Shown: in pieces, positions 6,085 through 14,260 of the stretch
Layout of the letters: each line of letters starts with the position of its first letter
Position numbering within the stretch: the stretch's first letter is position 1
Assembly: GCA_046152925.1 (NCBI GenBank)
Contig: JBJXFX010000023.1
Coordinates: forward strand, 1 to 25,310
Direction of reading: 5' to 3'
From: CAMAUF01 sp046152925
Lineage (GTDB): Bacteria > Chloroflexota > Dehalococcoidia > Tepidiformales > Tepidiformaceae
Length of the DNA: 25,310 bases
Notes under the pieces: generated by a model
The model's database searches: none
The model's input: only the letters and a program-made list of their open reading frames with translations
What the model was told of the DNA's origin: nothing
Program-made: the position numbers and the translations under genes

Positions 6085-7638
6085 CTACTCCCGGGTGATC
6101 CACCGCTCCAGGAGCATGTGGAAGTGCCGGATCTTCGTCTCGCCATACTCGCCGAACTGCAGGTATGGCTGGCGCATCGCCTTCAGGCCCTTCTGGACCT
6201 GCGGCAGGTTGTAGGTGTCCTGGTCGAAGACTTTCGCGAGCATCCCGAGCTCTGGCGCTTCAACCCAGTCTTCGTCCGTCCCGAGCCAGTGCACGGGCGC
6301 GGCTGGCGGCCGCTCCATGTCGGGCGAATACGGGGCGAAGAACATGCACTCCATGATCGCTTCATCCGGGTTGTCGCCGTTCGGCCGGAAGCGGTAGACG
6401 ATCCGGTTGAAGGCGCCCCACGGGTGCAGGTTCGGGAAGAGCGTGAAGTAGATCGAGTCGTTGAACTCGGCGTCGCAGACCCCATCGACCATGCCGCCCA
6501 GCACGGGCCGGAGTTGCTCGCGCTGCCAGGCCGCCGAGGCGGCCCGCGGCGAAAGGTCCGGTGGCGGCTCATTCCGGACGGACTGCCGCGAGTCCCAAGC
6601 GCCGTCGCGCGCCGGGAGCTGATGCGGCCCCACCCAGTTGCACATATTCGGGTCGGCCTGGCCCAGCTCACCGTCGACCCAACTCCCGTCATCGCGGAAC
6701 ACGCCCGTCCGGCCGTTCGGAGTCGTCACATGGACGAAGCCATCCGCACGCAGTTCATAGACTGACCCGCTGAGCGGGTGACGCACCTTGGTCGGGCCCG
6801 CGTCCGGCAGCGGGTCCCATTGGCCATAGCCCGAAAGGTGCGGGCTCGGAGTAGCGCCGGGCGAAATCGCGCGCGAGTAGTTCTCGAACGCGTCGTACTT
6901 CGAGTTCGCGTCCCCGATTCCGGCCAGGATCTGCGGATGCGTCGCCACGACGTGGTACGCCTCCATAAACGCTTCCTGCGCCTGCTTCCAGTTGCAGCGC
7001 AACACTTTCGCGACGTGCGCCTGCTTGAACCGCTTCTCGTAGGGGAGCGAGACAAAGTGACGGTCGAGGTCGCCGAGGTGCGCCTCAAGCGGCTCCGCAT
7101 CGGGGTCGGGGTTGATAAAGATGAAATCGTGCCAGATGCCGACCTTCGCCTCGGGAAGCTTCACATCCTCGGGCTTCAGGTATTGGAAGTCCCACTGGCA
7201 GGGGATCTCGTGGAGCGAACCGTCGAGGTTCCAGGCCCAGCCATGGAACGCGCAGCGCAGGTCGTGCGCCCGCTTGCCGTCGACTTCACGGATCAGCCGC
7301 CCGCGATGCAGGCAGCCGTTGACGAACGCCTTCACCTCGTCCGGCTTGCTCCGGACGATGAGGAACGAAAGGTGGGCGATGTTGTAGACGTGGTAATCGC
7401 CCACTTCCGGGATGTCGTCGAGGTGGCAGGCCATCTGCCACACCCGCGACCACACCTTCTTCACCTCGAGGTCGTGGAACTCCTTGGAGAAGTAGCGCTC
7501 GACGGGCACACGCACGGGCCCGCCCTTCAGCGGCGAATCGATCCGAAGAAACTCCGGGACTGGCTTGCTGTCCTGATCCAGGAGCTGCTGATAACTCACC
7601 CCAGCCGACCGGTTGGTGCCGGTAAGCGTTTCGACCAT
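6085..7638 (-). CDS. Rieske non-heme iron ring-hydroxylating oxygenase, alpha subunit
   Basis: The 517-residue protein carries a Rieske [2Fe-2S] site C109-x-H111 ... C129-x2-H132 (CLHRG, then CAFHGWAW), with exactly 17 residues between the two halves. The catalytic domain has the mononuclear-iron motif E226, H229 and H234 in MEAYHVVATHPQ, with a candidate Asp ligand later in the region AEFNDSIYFTLFPNLHPWG. This is the family that dihydroxylates or demethylates aromatic and steroid-like substrates using electrons from a separate reductase. No beta subunit, ferredoxin or reductase is adjacent, so it is likely an alpha-only oxygenase supplied from elsewhere. The ATG at 7638 has GGAGGG four bases upstream. 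At 517 residues it is longer than typical 430-460-residue alpha subunits. Confidence 0.93.
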   Translation of the reverse strand: MVETLTGTNRSAGVSYQQLLDQDSKPVPEFLRIDSPLKGGPVRVPVERYFSKEFHDLEVKKVWSRVWQMACHLDDIPEVGDYHVYNIAHLSFLIVRSKPDEVKAFVNGCLHRGRLIREVDGKRAHDLRCAFHGWAWNLDGSLHEIPCQWDFQYLKPEDVKLPEAKVGIWHDFIFINPDPDAEPLEAHLGDLDRHFVSLPYEKRFKQAHVAKVLRCNWKQAQEAFMEAYHVVATHPQILAGIGDANSKYDAFENYSRAISPGATPSPHLSGYGQWDPLPDAGPTKVRHPLSGSVYELRADGFVHVTTPNGRTGVFRDDGSWVDGELGQADPNMCNWVGPHQLPARDGAWDSRQSVRNEPPPDLSPRAASAAWQREQLRPVLGGMVDGVCDAEFNDSIYFTLFPNLHPWGAFNRIVYRFRPNGDNPDEAIMECMFFAPYSPDMERPPAAPVHWLGTDEDWVEAPELGMLAKVFDQDTYNLPQVQKGLKAMRQPYLQFGEYGETKIRHFHMLLERWITRE

Positions 7639-7787
7639 GGATCCCTCCAACCGCGCAGAAGCGCAGGAATACGGTCGCACTGTAGGAAACTGGCCGGGCG
7701 GCCAGTCCGTCCGAACGGCCCAAGTTCGCGGGCCGCTTGGGCAGATCGTGACTTCGCGTCCCGATGGCCCCTAGCCAGCGCCCTCCG

Positions 7788-7793
7788 TAGCCT
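7788..7793 (+). promoter_or_regulatory. -10-like hexamer of a putatively leaderless sugar operon transcript
   Basis: TAGCCT is eight bases before the ATG at 7802, and no Shine-Dalgarno sequence is present. No convincing -35 box was found. The spacing matches seven other gene starts in the window. Confidence 0.45.
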
Positions 7794-7801
7794 CGAAACC
7801 A

Positions 7802-8395
7802 ATGACGAAGCGCGCGTTCGATGCCGGCGTGACCCTCGCCGTCGCACCATTTTCCCTGATCGTGACCCTCGCGATGGCCATCGCCCTCGCAGTCGAGCTC
7901 CGCGGCTGGCCGTTCTTCGTCCAAGCCCGCGTCGGACTCAACGAAACGCCGTTCCGAATGTACAAATTGCGGACCATGCGCCACGCCAAGCCGGGCGAAG
8001 AACCGGCCCGCGTCGTCGACGACTGGGAACACTACGTCTTCAGCCCGCCCGGCGGCGTCCATCCTCGAATCACCCGGCTCGGCGGTTTCGCGCGCCGGAC
8101 CTCGCTGGATGAGCTCCCGAATCTGCTAAACGTCTTCCTCGGCCAGATGAGCCTCGTCGGCCCGCGTCCGGAAATCCCCGAGATTGTCGAGCAATACCCG
8201 GACGCCTACCGCCGCCGCCACAGCGTCCGGCCGGGGATCGCCGGCCTCGCACAAGTCCGTGGTCGCTCCGATTTACCCTATGACGAAATAATGAAGTACG
8301 ATCTCGCTTACGTGGATGATCATTCTTTCCTCGGCGACCTCCGGCTACTCTGCGAGACAGCCCAGGTCGTGATCCGAAGGGAGGGCGCACGATGA
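7802..8395 (+). CDS. Undecaprenyl-phosphate sugar-1-phosphate transferase (PglC-type)
   Basis: The 197-residue protein is a small monotopic phosphoglycosyl transferase (bacterial sugar transferase family). It would transfer a sugar-1-phosphate from UDP-sugar to undecaprenyl phosphate at the inner membrane face, the first membrane step of glycan assembly. It has a hydrophobic N-terminal helix at residues 10-32, the KLRTM motif near residue 55, the catalytic Asp-Glu pair D103-E104 in SLDELPNLLN, and SLVGPRPE after it. The length equals the PglC core without the extra membrane helices of WbaP. Its stop overlaps the start of the dehydratase gene (ATGA), and it opens a five-gene sugar operon. The sugar is not known. 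Confidence 0.9.
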   Translation: MTKRAFDAGVTLAVAPFSLIVTLAMAIALAVELRGWPFFVQARVGLNETPFRMYKLRTMRHAKPGEEPARVVDDWEHYVFSPPGGVHPRITRLGGFARRTSLDELPNLLNVFLGQMSLVGPRPEIPEIVEQYPDAYRRRHSVRPGIAGLAQVRGRSDLPYDEIMKYDLAYVDDHSFLGDLRLLCETAQVVIRREGAR

Positions 8396-10332
8396 CCGTC
8401 ATCCGGCAAGATGGCCGCCGTTGGTCGGTCCGCTGGCTCTTCGCGGGGAACGTCGTCGACACCGCAGGTGCAATCGCACTCGACGCGATCGTCGTCGGCC
8501 TTGCCTACGGGGCGGCGCTCTTCCTCCGCTTCGATAGCGAAGTCCCGCACGCGAGCGGCATCCTCGTCCTCCAGCTGCTGCCACTCCTCGCCCTCGCCTA
8601 CGTCGCAGCCAACGCCTTCTCCGGCGTCTATCGCACCGTGTGGGCCTACGGCGGCCTCGGCGACATCATCGGGCTCTTCCGGGCGGTCGCCTGTGTCACC
8701 GCCGTTGTCTTCTTCTTTGCATTCTTCCCGGATAAGCGCCACCTGCCCCTCGGCGCCGTGCTCATGGGCGGCTTCCTCGTGTTCGCGGGCATGGCCGTCG
8801 TCAAGATGCGGACGCGGCTCATCTCCCGCGTCTCGTGGGGGGGCAACGCCGCGCCCCGGCTCCTGATCGTCGGTGCGGGCCACACCGGCCAACTCCTCGC
8901 CCGCGAGCTCCAAGCCCACCCGCACCTCGAATACCAGCCGATCGGCTACCTCGACGACGACCCCAAGCTCCGCCATACGCGCATCCACGGCCTCCGGGTC
9001 CTCGGCGAAGTGAGGGACCTCGAACACGTGATCGACCGCTACGACGCGGAGATCGTCGCCATCGCCCTCCCGCGTGGCGCCGGCGCGGCCGTCCGCGATC
9101 TCGTTGCCGGCTGCCAACATCGCGAAATCCCCGTCCGCATGGTCCCCAGCGTCGACCATTGGGTGCTCGGGACGGGCGGCCGCGATGCACTCCGCGCCAT
9201 CACCCTCGACGACCTCCTCGGCCGCGAGCCCGTCCAGGTCGACGCCAACACCTGCAGCGACTCGGTGCGCGACAAGGTCGTGCTCGTCACGGGCGCCGCC
9301 GGTTCCATCGGCTCCGAGCTCTGCCGCCAGCTCCTCGGCTTCCGCCCGCTCGCCCTCCACCTCCTCGATACGAACGAATCCGGCCTCTATGACCTTTCGT
9401 TCGACCTCGCCCACATGGCGTCGCCGGACACGACGATCAAGCTCTGGGTCGCCAGCGTCGTCGACGAGGCCCGCATCGACCAGGTCTTCGACCGCATCCG
9501 GCCCGAGGTCGTCTACCACGCTGCCGCCCTGAAGCACGTCCCGCTGATGGAGGATCACCCCGACGAAGCCTTCAAGGCCAACGTCAAAGGCACGCTGCAC
9601 GTCGCCAGCGCCGCCCGGCGCTACCAAGCCGGCACCTTCGTCCTCATCTCGACCGATAAAGCCGTCCGGCCAACGAGCCTTATGGGCGCGACCAAGCGCA
9701 TCGCCGAATTGCTCGTCTTGGCCTATTCCCGCGCGTCCGAGCACACCCGCTTCGCCGCCGTCCGCTTCGGGAACGTCATGGGCAGCCGCGGCTCGGTGGT
9801 GCCCCATTTCATGGCCCAGATCGAGCGTGGCGGGCCGGTCACCGTCGTCCATCCCGACGCGATGCGCTACTTCATCTCGATCCCTGAGGCCGTCAGCCTC
9901 GTCATCCAAGCCGGCGCCTTCTCCGGCGCCGGGAGCATCTACATGCTCGACATGGGCGAAGAGATCAACATCCTCGATCTGGCCGAACGGATTATCCGCC
10001 TCCGCGGCTTGCGCCCGAACGAGGACATCAAAGTCGTCTTCACCGGGCCGCGGCCCGGTGAAAAGCTCCGCGAAGAACTCGTCGCCGACTTCGAGCAGAT
10101 GCTGGATACGGCCCACCCAAAGGTGCGCCAGCTGGTCGCCTCCGTCGAAGTTGATGAGGCTGAAATCGCACGCTTGATCGCCGAGACCGAGGCATTCGTC
10201 GGCGGCGACCCAGACGAGCTCAAGCGGCGGATCCACTTGGTGGTCCGCCGCTTCGGCCTCGCGTCGGGCCAGGACGACGCCGAACACCCGGAGGAGGTTG
10301 GGGATGGGGTTCCGAGTCCACGAAACAGCTGA
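8392..10332 (+). CDS. Membrane-anchored nucleotide-sugar 4,6-dehydratase (PglF/WbpM/CapD family)
   Basis: The 646-residue protein has about four membrane helices in residues 15-140, a first Rossmann-like domain starting LLIVGAGHTGQLLARELQ (158-175), and a C-terminal SDR domain with LVTGAAGSIGSEL (298-310). The active-site region has STDKAV (420-425) and MGATK (431-435). Met stands where short dehydratases have Tyr, the SMK pattern of long WbpM/PglF enzymes. These convert a UDP-HexNAc (usually UDP-GlcNAc) into the 4-keto-6-deoxy sugar, feeding an aminotransferase such as the one two genes downstream. It overlaps the transferase gene by four bases, and its last 29 bases overlap the acetyltransferase start. 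The enzyme class is confident. The exact substrate is inferred. Confidence 0.92.
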   Translation: MTVIRQDGRRWSVRWLFAGNVVDTAGAIALDAIVVGLAYGAALFLRFDSEVPHASGILVLQLLPLLALAYVAANAFSGVYRTVWAYGGLGDIIGLFRAVACVTAVVFFFAFFPDKRHLPLGAVLMGGFLVFAGMAVVKMRTRLISRVSWGGNAAPRLLIVGAGHTGQLLARELQAHPHLEYQPIGYLDDDPKLRHTRIHGLRVLGEVRDLEHVIDRYDAEIVAIALPRGAGAAVRDLVAGCQHREIPVRMVPSVDHWVLGTGGRDALRAITLDDLLGREPVQVDANTCSDSVRDKVVLVTGAAGSIGSELCRQLLGFRPLALHLLDTNESGLYDLSFDLAHMASPDTTIKLWVASVVDEARIDQVFDRIRPEVVYHAAALKHVPLMEDHPDEAFKANVKGTLHVASAARRYQAGTFVLISTDKAVRPTSLMGATKRIAELLVLAYSRASEHTRFAAVRFGNVMGSRGSVVPHFMAQIERGGPVTVVHPDAMRYFISIPEAVSLVIQAGAFSGAGSIYMLDMGEEINILDLAERIIRLRGLRPNEDIKVVFTGPRPGEKLREELVADFEQMLDTAHPKVRQLVASVEVDEAEIARLIAETEAFVGGDPDELKRRIHLVVRRFGLASGQDDAEHPEEVGDGVPSPRNS

Positions 10333-10888
10333 CGTGAGCCCGCGCGCCGCGATCGGTGAGGGCGCGAGCATCTGGCATCAGGCCCAGGTCCGCGAAGGGG
10401 CCTCCGTCGGCGCCGGCTGCATCATCGGCAAAGGCGTCTACATCGGCGCCGATGTCGCCGTCGGGGCAAACTGCAAGGTCCAGAACTATTCCTGCGTCTA
10501 CGAAGGGACCGTGCTCGAAGACGGCGTCTTCGTAGGCCCCGAAGTCGTCTTCACCAACGACCGCTACCCTCGCGCGATCAACCCGGATGGCACGATCAAG
10601 ACAACCTCCGACTGGGAATGCGACGGAACCACCGTCCGCTTCGGGGCCGCCGTCGGCTCGCGCTCCGTCATCCTCCCGGGCCTCACCATCGGCCGCTGGG
10701 CGTTGATCGCCGCCGGCTCCACCGTCACCAAAGACGTCGCCGACCACGAGGTCGTCGCCGGCGTGCCAGCCCGGCATATGGGCTGGGTCTGCGTCTGCGC
10801 GCGGCGGCTAAACGAGGCGCTCATCTGCCCCGAATGTGAGCGCCGCTACCAGCGCACACCGGAGGGGGTTGTTACCCTGGTTTCTTAG
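10304..10888 (+). CDS. Left-handed beta-helix N-acetyltransferase (WbpD/WlbB-like)
   Basis: The 194-residue protein is built of hexapeptide repeats (for example AAIGEGASI, ASVGAGCIIGKGVYIGADV) and uses acetyl-CoA to acetylate an amino sugar. The stretch CKVQNYSCVYEGTVLEDGVF (57-76), followed by VVFTND, is characteristic of the UDP-3-amino-sugar acetyltransferases WbpD/WlbB. It lacks the separate N-terminal domain of PglD. A C-terminal extension has CVCARRLNE and CPECERRY, a possible four-Cys metal knuckle also seen in relatives. The ATG at 10304 was chosen because GGAGGAGG lies six bases upstream, inside the preceding gene. A TTG six bases earlier is less likely. It acts with the next-door aminotransferase. 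Confidence 0.88.
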   Translation: MGFRVHETADVSPRAAIGEGASIWHQAQVREGASVGAGCIIGKGVYIGADVAVGANCKVQNYSCVYEGTVLEDGVFVGPEVVFTNDRYPRAINPDGTIKTTSDWECDGTTVRFGAAVGSRSVILPGLTIGRWALIAAGSTVTKDVADHEVVAGVPARHMGWVCVCARRLNEALICPECERRYQRTPEGVVTLVS

Positions 10889-10910
10889 CCCCTCGAAGGA
10901 CCGTTTCCGC

Positions 10911-12011
10911 ATGACCGACCAGCCCAGCCGCCATTTCATCCCCGTCGCGAAACCGCTCATCGGCGACGAGGAACGCGAGGCCGTCGTCCAAGTAATGGCC
11001 TCCGGACAGCTGGCGCAGGGCCCGAAGGTCAAAGAGTTCGAAGAGGCGTTCGCCCGCTACGTCGGCACGAAACACGCGATTGCGGTCAACAGCGGCACCG
11101 CCGCGTTGATCGTCGCGCTTCAGGCCCACGGTGTCGGCCCCGGCGACGAAGTCATCACCTCGCCCTTCAGCTTCATCGCCACCGCGACCAGCATCATCGC
11201 CTGCGGCGCCAAGCCCGTCTTCGTCGACGTCGACCCCTTCGACCTCAACCTCGACCCGGAGGGCATTGAGGCAGCGATCACCGACGCGACCAAAGCGGTC
11301 ATGCCCGTCCACATCTTTGGTCATCCCGCGCGGATCGCCGAAATCGCCGACATCTGCGAGCAGAACAACCTCGCCCTCGTGGAAGACGCGGCCCAAGCGC
11401 ACGGCGCCGAGCACCAGGGCCGGCGCGTCGGCGGCTTCGGCACGGGCTGCTTCAGCTTCTACCCGACCAAGAACATGACCACCGGCGAAGGCGGCATCAT
11501 CACGACCAACGACGACGAAGTCGCCCGGCTCAGCGGCATCATCCGCAGCCACGGCCAAGAGGTGCGCTATAAGCACGACTACTTCGGCCTCAACTGGCGC
11601 ATGCAAGACCTCAACGCCGCGATCGGCCTCGTCCAAATGCGCCACATTGAAGCCTGGAACGAAGCCCGGATCACTAACGCCGAGGCCCTCGCCCGCCTCA
11701 TCCGCGCGGTCGAAACGCCCCGCGTCCGGCCTGGCGATAGGCACGTCTTTCACCAATTCACCATCCGCGTGCCGAAGGGCCGCGACGCCTTCCAGGCGGC
11801 CCTCCAGGATGCAGGGATCGGGTCGGCCGTCCACTATCCCATCCCCATCCATCGCCAGCCGATCATGAAGAAGCTGGGCCTCGACGACGCCAGCTGCCCC
11901 AATGCCGAGGCGGCCGCCGAAATGGTGCTGAGCCTCCCGGTCCACCCCGCCCTCGGGCCCGAAGACATCGAGTACATCGCAGCCACGGTGAACCGGCTCG
12001 CAGGGTCCTGA
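10911..12011 (+). CDS. DegT/DnrJ/EryC1/StrS-family PLP sugar aminotransferase
   Basis: The 366-residue protein begins with FIPVAKPLIGDEE and has the fold-type-I signature: VNSGTAALIVAL around 59-70, D159 in VEDAAQAHGA for the pyridine nitrogen, and Lys187 in FYPTKNMTTGEGG for the Schiff base with PLP. It transfers an amino group, usually from glutamate, to a keto-sugar nucleotide. Placed with a 4,6-dehydratase and a hexapeptide acetyltransferase, it would produce a UDP-acetamido-amino sugar. A C4 (PglE-like) or C3 (WbpE-like) keto group cannot be told apart by eye. The ATG at 10911 follows AAGGA at a long spacing. The next gene begins six bases after the stop. Confidence 0.93.
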   Translation: MTDQPSRHFIPVAKPLIGDEEREAVVQVMASGQLAQGPKVKEFEEAFARYVGTKHAIAVNSGTAALIVALQAHGVGPGDEVITSPFSFIATATSIIACGAKPVFVDVDPFDLNLDPEGIEAAITDATKAVMPVHIFGHPARIAEIADICEQNNLALVEDAAQAHGAEHQGRRVGGFGTGCFSFYPTKNMTTGEGGIITTNDDEVARLSGIIRSHGQEVRYKHDYFGLNWRMQDLNAAIGLVQMRHIEAWNEARITNAEALARLIRAVETPRVRPGDRHVFHQFTIRVPKGRDAFQAALQDAGIGSAVHYPIPIHRQPIMKKLGLDDASCPNAEAAAEMVLSLPVHPALGPEDIEYIAATVNRLAGS

Positions 12012-12017
12012 ATCACG

Positions 12018-12812
12018 GTGCCCGAAACCACGCCGCTGACCCCAGACTCCGTCCGCGCCGAGTGGGACTTTGCCGCGAACGCTTACGCTCAGTTCCAGGC
12101 CGCCGGCAACGATGACTATCGGTACCGGCTCTTCGGTCCGGCCCACGTCGCCCTCTGCGGCGAGGTCTCAGGGCTCGACGTCCTCGATATCGGCTGCGGA
12201 AACGGTTACCTCAGCCGCGCTCTCGCGGCGAAAGGCGCCCGTGTCACCGGCGTCGACCTCTCGCCCAACCAGATCGCCCACGCCGAGCGGATTGCCCGCG
12301 AGCAGCCCGACGGCGTCCACTACGAAATCCTCGACGCCGCGCGGATCCTCGACCGCTTTGGCCCCGCGTCCTTCGACGTGGTCACGGCCTGCCTTTCGCT
12401 CCAGGACATGCCGGACCCACACGCGGTCATCGCGTCGGTCGCCGCTGTCCTCCGCCCCGGCGGCCGGTTCGTCGTCTCGCTCTCTCACCCCGTCACCGAC
12501 ACGCCGGTCCATCGTTGGGTCACCGACGAGACCGGCACTCGGACCGGGCTCGTCATTGGCAAGTACTACGAGAAGGAGCCCATGAGCTTCACCTGGCGCG
12601 GCGCGCGCTTCGCGTACGACTTCACGACCCGGAGTGCCCGCGGCACCCTCGCCGAATGGGTGAACTGGCTGGTCGGCGCCGGGCTCGACATCCGGCGCTT
12701 CGAGGAGCCGCGGCCGAGCCCAGCCACCGTCGAAGCCGCCCCGAACCTCTTCGACGCCACCCTTGTGCCCACCTTCCTGCTGATCGCGAGCGAGAAGCGC
12801 CCCGCCAGCTAA
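12018..12812 (+). CDS. Class I SAM-dependent methyltransferase
   Basis: The 264-residue protein starts at a GTG six bases after the aminotransferase stop. Residues 54-63 VLDIGCGNGY are the glycine-rich SAM motif I, followed by VTGVDLSPNQIAHAER (acidic motif II) and SFDVVTACLSLQDMPDPHA and VLRPGGRFVVSLSHP (motifs typical of the Methyltransf_11 group). The C-terminal half carries KEPMSFTWRG and RSARGTLAEWVNWLVGAG, seen in relatives that methylate small molecules. As the last gene of the sugar operon it may methylate the sugar product or a lipid carrier. That role is inferred from position only. Confidence 0.85.
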   Translation: MPETTPLTPDSVRAEWDFAANAYAQFQAAGNDDYRYRLFGPAHVALCGEVSGLDVLDIGCGNGYLSRALAAKGARVTGVDLSPNQIAHAERIAREQPDGVHYEILDAARILDRFGPASFDVVTACLSLQDMPDPHAVIASVAAVLRPGGRFVVSLSHPVTDTPVHRWVTDETGTRTGLVIGKYYEKEPMSFTWRGARFAYDFTTRSARGTLAEWVNWLVGAGLDIRRFEEPRPSPATVEAAPNLFDATLVPTFLLIASEKRPAS

Positions 12813-12839
12813 CGGCCAACCCCGCTCCGGTCACCGTGC

Positions 12840-12845
12840 TACGAT
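12840..12845 (+). promoter_or_regulatory. -10-like hexamer before the Fe-S scaffold gene
   Basis: TACGAT is six bases before the ATG at 12852. No Shine-Dalgarno is visible, so the transcript is probably leaderless. No clear -35 box was found. Confidence 0.5.
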
Positions 12846-12851
12846 CGCTCC

Positions 12852-13229
12852 ATGGCCGCCTACGCCCCCCTCGTCATGGAGCACTTCGACAACCCCCGCA
12901 ACAGCGGCATCCTCGAATCGCCCGACGGCGAGGCGACAACCGCCAACCCCGTCTGCGGCGACCGCATGCGCGTCATGATCCGCGTCGCCGACGAGCGCAT
13001 CGCCGAGGTCCGATGGCAGACGCGCGGCTGCCCGCCTGCGATCGCGACGAGCTCTTTCGCCAGCGAAATGGTGCAGGGCTGGGCCCTCGGCGACGTCGAA
13101 GCGCTCACCCGCGAGGCAATCGCCGAGGCGATCGGCGGACTTCCCAAGGACAAGGTGCATTGCAGCGTCCTCGCCGCGGACGCCCTCAAGGCCGCCATCG
13201 CCGACTACCGGCGCAAGGCGACCGAGTAG
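12852..13229 (+). CDS. Iron-sulfur cluster assembly scaffold (IscU/NifU N-terminal family)
   Basis: The 125-residue protein has the three scaffold cysteines: C35 in NPVCGD with D37, C60 in TRGCPPAIATSS, and C104 in KVHCSVLAADALKAAI. The start (MEHFDNPRNSG) is also typical. It would hold a transient [2Fe-2S] or [4Fe-4S] cluster built with sulfur from a cysteine desulfurase and pass it to client proteins, which here could include the Rieske oxygenase. No desulfurase is adjacent. The LPPVK chaperone-binding motif of IscU appears as LPKDK, so it is closer to stand-alone NifU-N/SufU-like scaffolds. The length is normal. Confidence 0.93.
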   Translation: MAAYAPLVMEHFDNPRNSGILESPDGEATTANPVCGDRMRVMIRVADERIAEVRWQTRGCPPAIATSSFASEMVQGWALGDVEALTREAIAEAIGGLPKDKVHCSVLAADALKAAIADYRRKATE

Positions 13230-13263
13230 TGCCTCCCCAGCGGGCCACGCGAGGGCCGCGCTC

Positions 13264-13806
13264 ATGAATGAAGAAGGCATCGCCGTCCGCCGCCTCGACG
13301 AATCAGACCTCGAACAGGTCCACGAAATCGACGTTTCGGAGCGCATTGCGCTGATTTACCGCTCCATCGATGGGGCGCTCATCGCCGAACCCATCGAGGG
13401 CGAGCGCGAAGGATGGGATCGGGCGCGCTGGCAATCACGTATTTCGGACTGGCGGCGCGATCTTGAACCCGATGTCTGGCTGGGGGCCTTCGCCGGAGAC
13501 CGCATGGCTGGCCTTGCCTCGCTCCGGTACGAGCTCGAGCCAGGCATGGCCCAGCTCACCTCGCTCCACGTCGACCACGCCCAGCGCCGCATGGGCATCG
13601 CCCGAGCGCTCCTGAAGCAAGTCATTGACCTGATACGTTCATACGGGGCCAACGAACTCTACGTCTCGGCGTCCGAGACGGAGTCGGCAGTGGGTTTCTA
13701 CCTCAATCAGGGTTTTCGCCCGGTCACCGCGCCTCATCCACGGCTGTTCGCGCTGGAGCCCAACGACATCCACATGGTCCGTCCGGTCGGACGTGCACAG
13801 CCGTAG
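13264..13806 (+). CDS. GNAT-family N-acetyltransferase
   Basis: The 180-residue protein has an N-terminal VRRLDESDLEQVHEID strand-helix, then AQLTSLHVDHAQRRMGIARA. Here QRRMGIA is the acetyl-CoA pyrophosphate loop (Q/R-x-x-G-x-G/A). It ends with ELYVSASETESAVGFYLNQG, the usual last motif before the C-terminal strand. The acceptor is unknown. The ATG at 13264 has GAGGG about ten bases upstream. It lies 34 bases after the Fe-S scaffold gene and may share its transcript. Confidence 0.9.
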   Translation: MNEEGIAVRRLDESDLEQVHEIDVSERIALIYRSIDGALIAEPIEGEREGWDRARWQSRISDWRRDLEPDVWLGAFAGDRMAGLASLRYELEPGMAQLTSLHVDHAQRRMGIARALLKQVIDLIRSYGANELYVSASETESAVGFYLNQGFRPVTAPHPRLFALEPNDIHMVRPVGRAQP

Positions 13807-13889
13807 GACGTGCCAGCCTAGCCGACGCGCAGCCAGACCGGCGGGCTGATCTAACGCACGATTCGTTTCGCCCTAAGCAACGGGTTTCG

Positions 13890-13895
13890 TAGAAT
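13890..13895 (+). promoter_or_regulatory. -10 box candidate for the small membrane protein
   Basis: TAGAAT matches the consensus at five of six positions. A weak TTCGCC lies 17 bases upstream. A leader of about 50 bases would precede the TTG start at 13952. Confidence 0.35.
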
Positions 13896-13951
13896 GCGGC
13901 TGCCGGGGAACCGCACGCCCCAGGTAGACCCGTGACCTCGGAGATCCGGAC

Positions 13952-14176
13952 TTGGACATCCTGCCGTTCCTGATGAGCGCCAATGACGCCGGCATCGTCT
14001 GCATGATCATCTTCCTCGCCTCGTCGATCGTCTTCACGATCCCGGTCTTTGCGACCCGCGGCATGACCCAAGTGATGTGGCTCGGCGCCGTGAGCGTCGT
14101 GATGCTCATCGAGCTCGTCCTCATGGTCACGTTCGTCGTGCTCATTAGCCAGGGCGAAATCAACCCGAAGTTCTGA
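13952..14176 (+). CDS. Small two-helix membrane protein, unknown function
   Basis: The 74-residue protein has two hydrophobic segments, about residues 14-34 (IVCMIIFLASSIVFTIPVF) and 42-66 (MWLGAVSVVMLIELVLMVTF), joined by a short TRGMTQ loop. It ends in a polar tail. The TTG at 13952 is preferred because GGAG lies eight bases upstream. An ATG at 13973 without a visible ribosome site would give 67 residues. I do not recognise a family. A clear terminator lies 25 bases after the stop, so it is probably a single-gene transcript. Confidence 0.68.
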   Translation: MDILPFLMSANDAGIVCMIIFLASSIVFTIPVFATRGMTQVMWLGAVSVVMLIELVLMVTFVVLISQGEINPKF

Positions 14177-14200
14177 GGCCCTATCCCTCGCCAGCACAAC

Positions 14201-14228
14201 AAAGGCCGTCTTCACAGACGGCCTTTTT
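14201..14228. terminator. Bidirectional intrinsic terminator
   Basis: AAAGGCCGTC (14201-14210), loop TTCACA, and GACGGCCTTT (14217-14226) form a perfect 10-bp stem. T-rich sequence follows on the plus strand, and TTTGTTGT follows on the minus strand. It separates the plus-strand membrane protein gene from the convergent HTH gene. Confidence 0.9.
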
Positions 14229-14260
14229 CGCGTTTCCCCGGTCACCCAGCGATGCTCCGT

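Noticed and set aside
8320..10371. 683-codon open frame on the minus strand, opposite the dehydratase gene
   Set aside because: It is an antisense shadow of a high-GC gene: acidic and Gly/Asp-rich with no recognisable domain, while the plus frame has clear catalytic motifs.
10872..12146. 424-codon minus frame opposite the aminotransferase gene
   Set aside because: It is a mirror of codon bias. The plus frame carries the PLP lysine motif and full family order.
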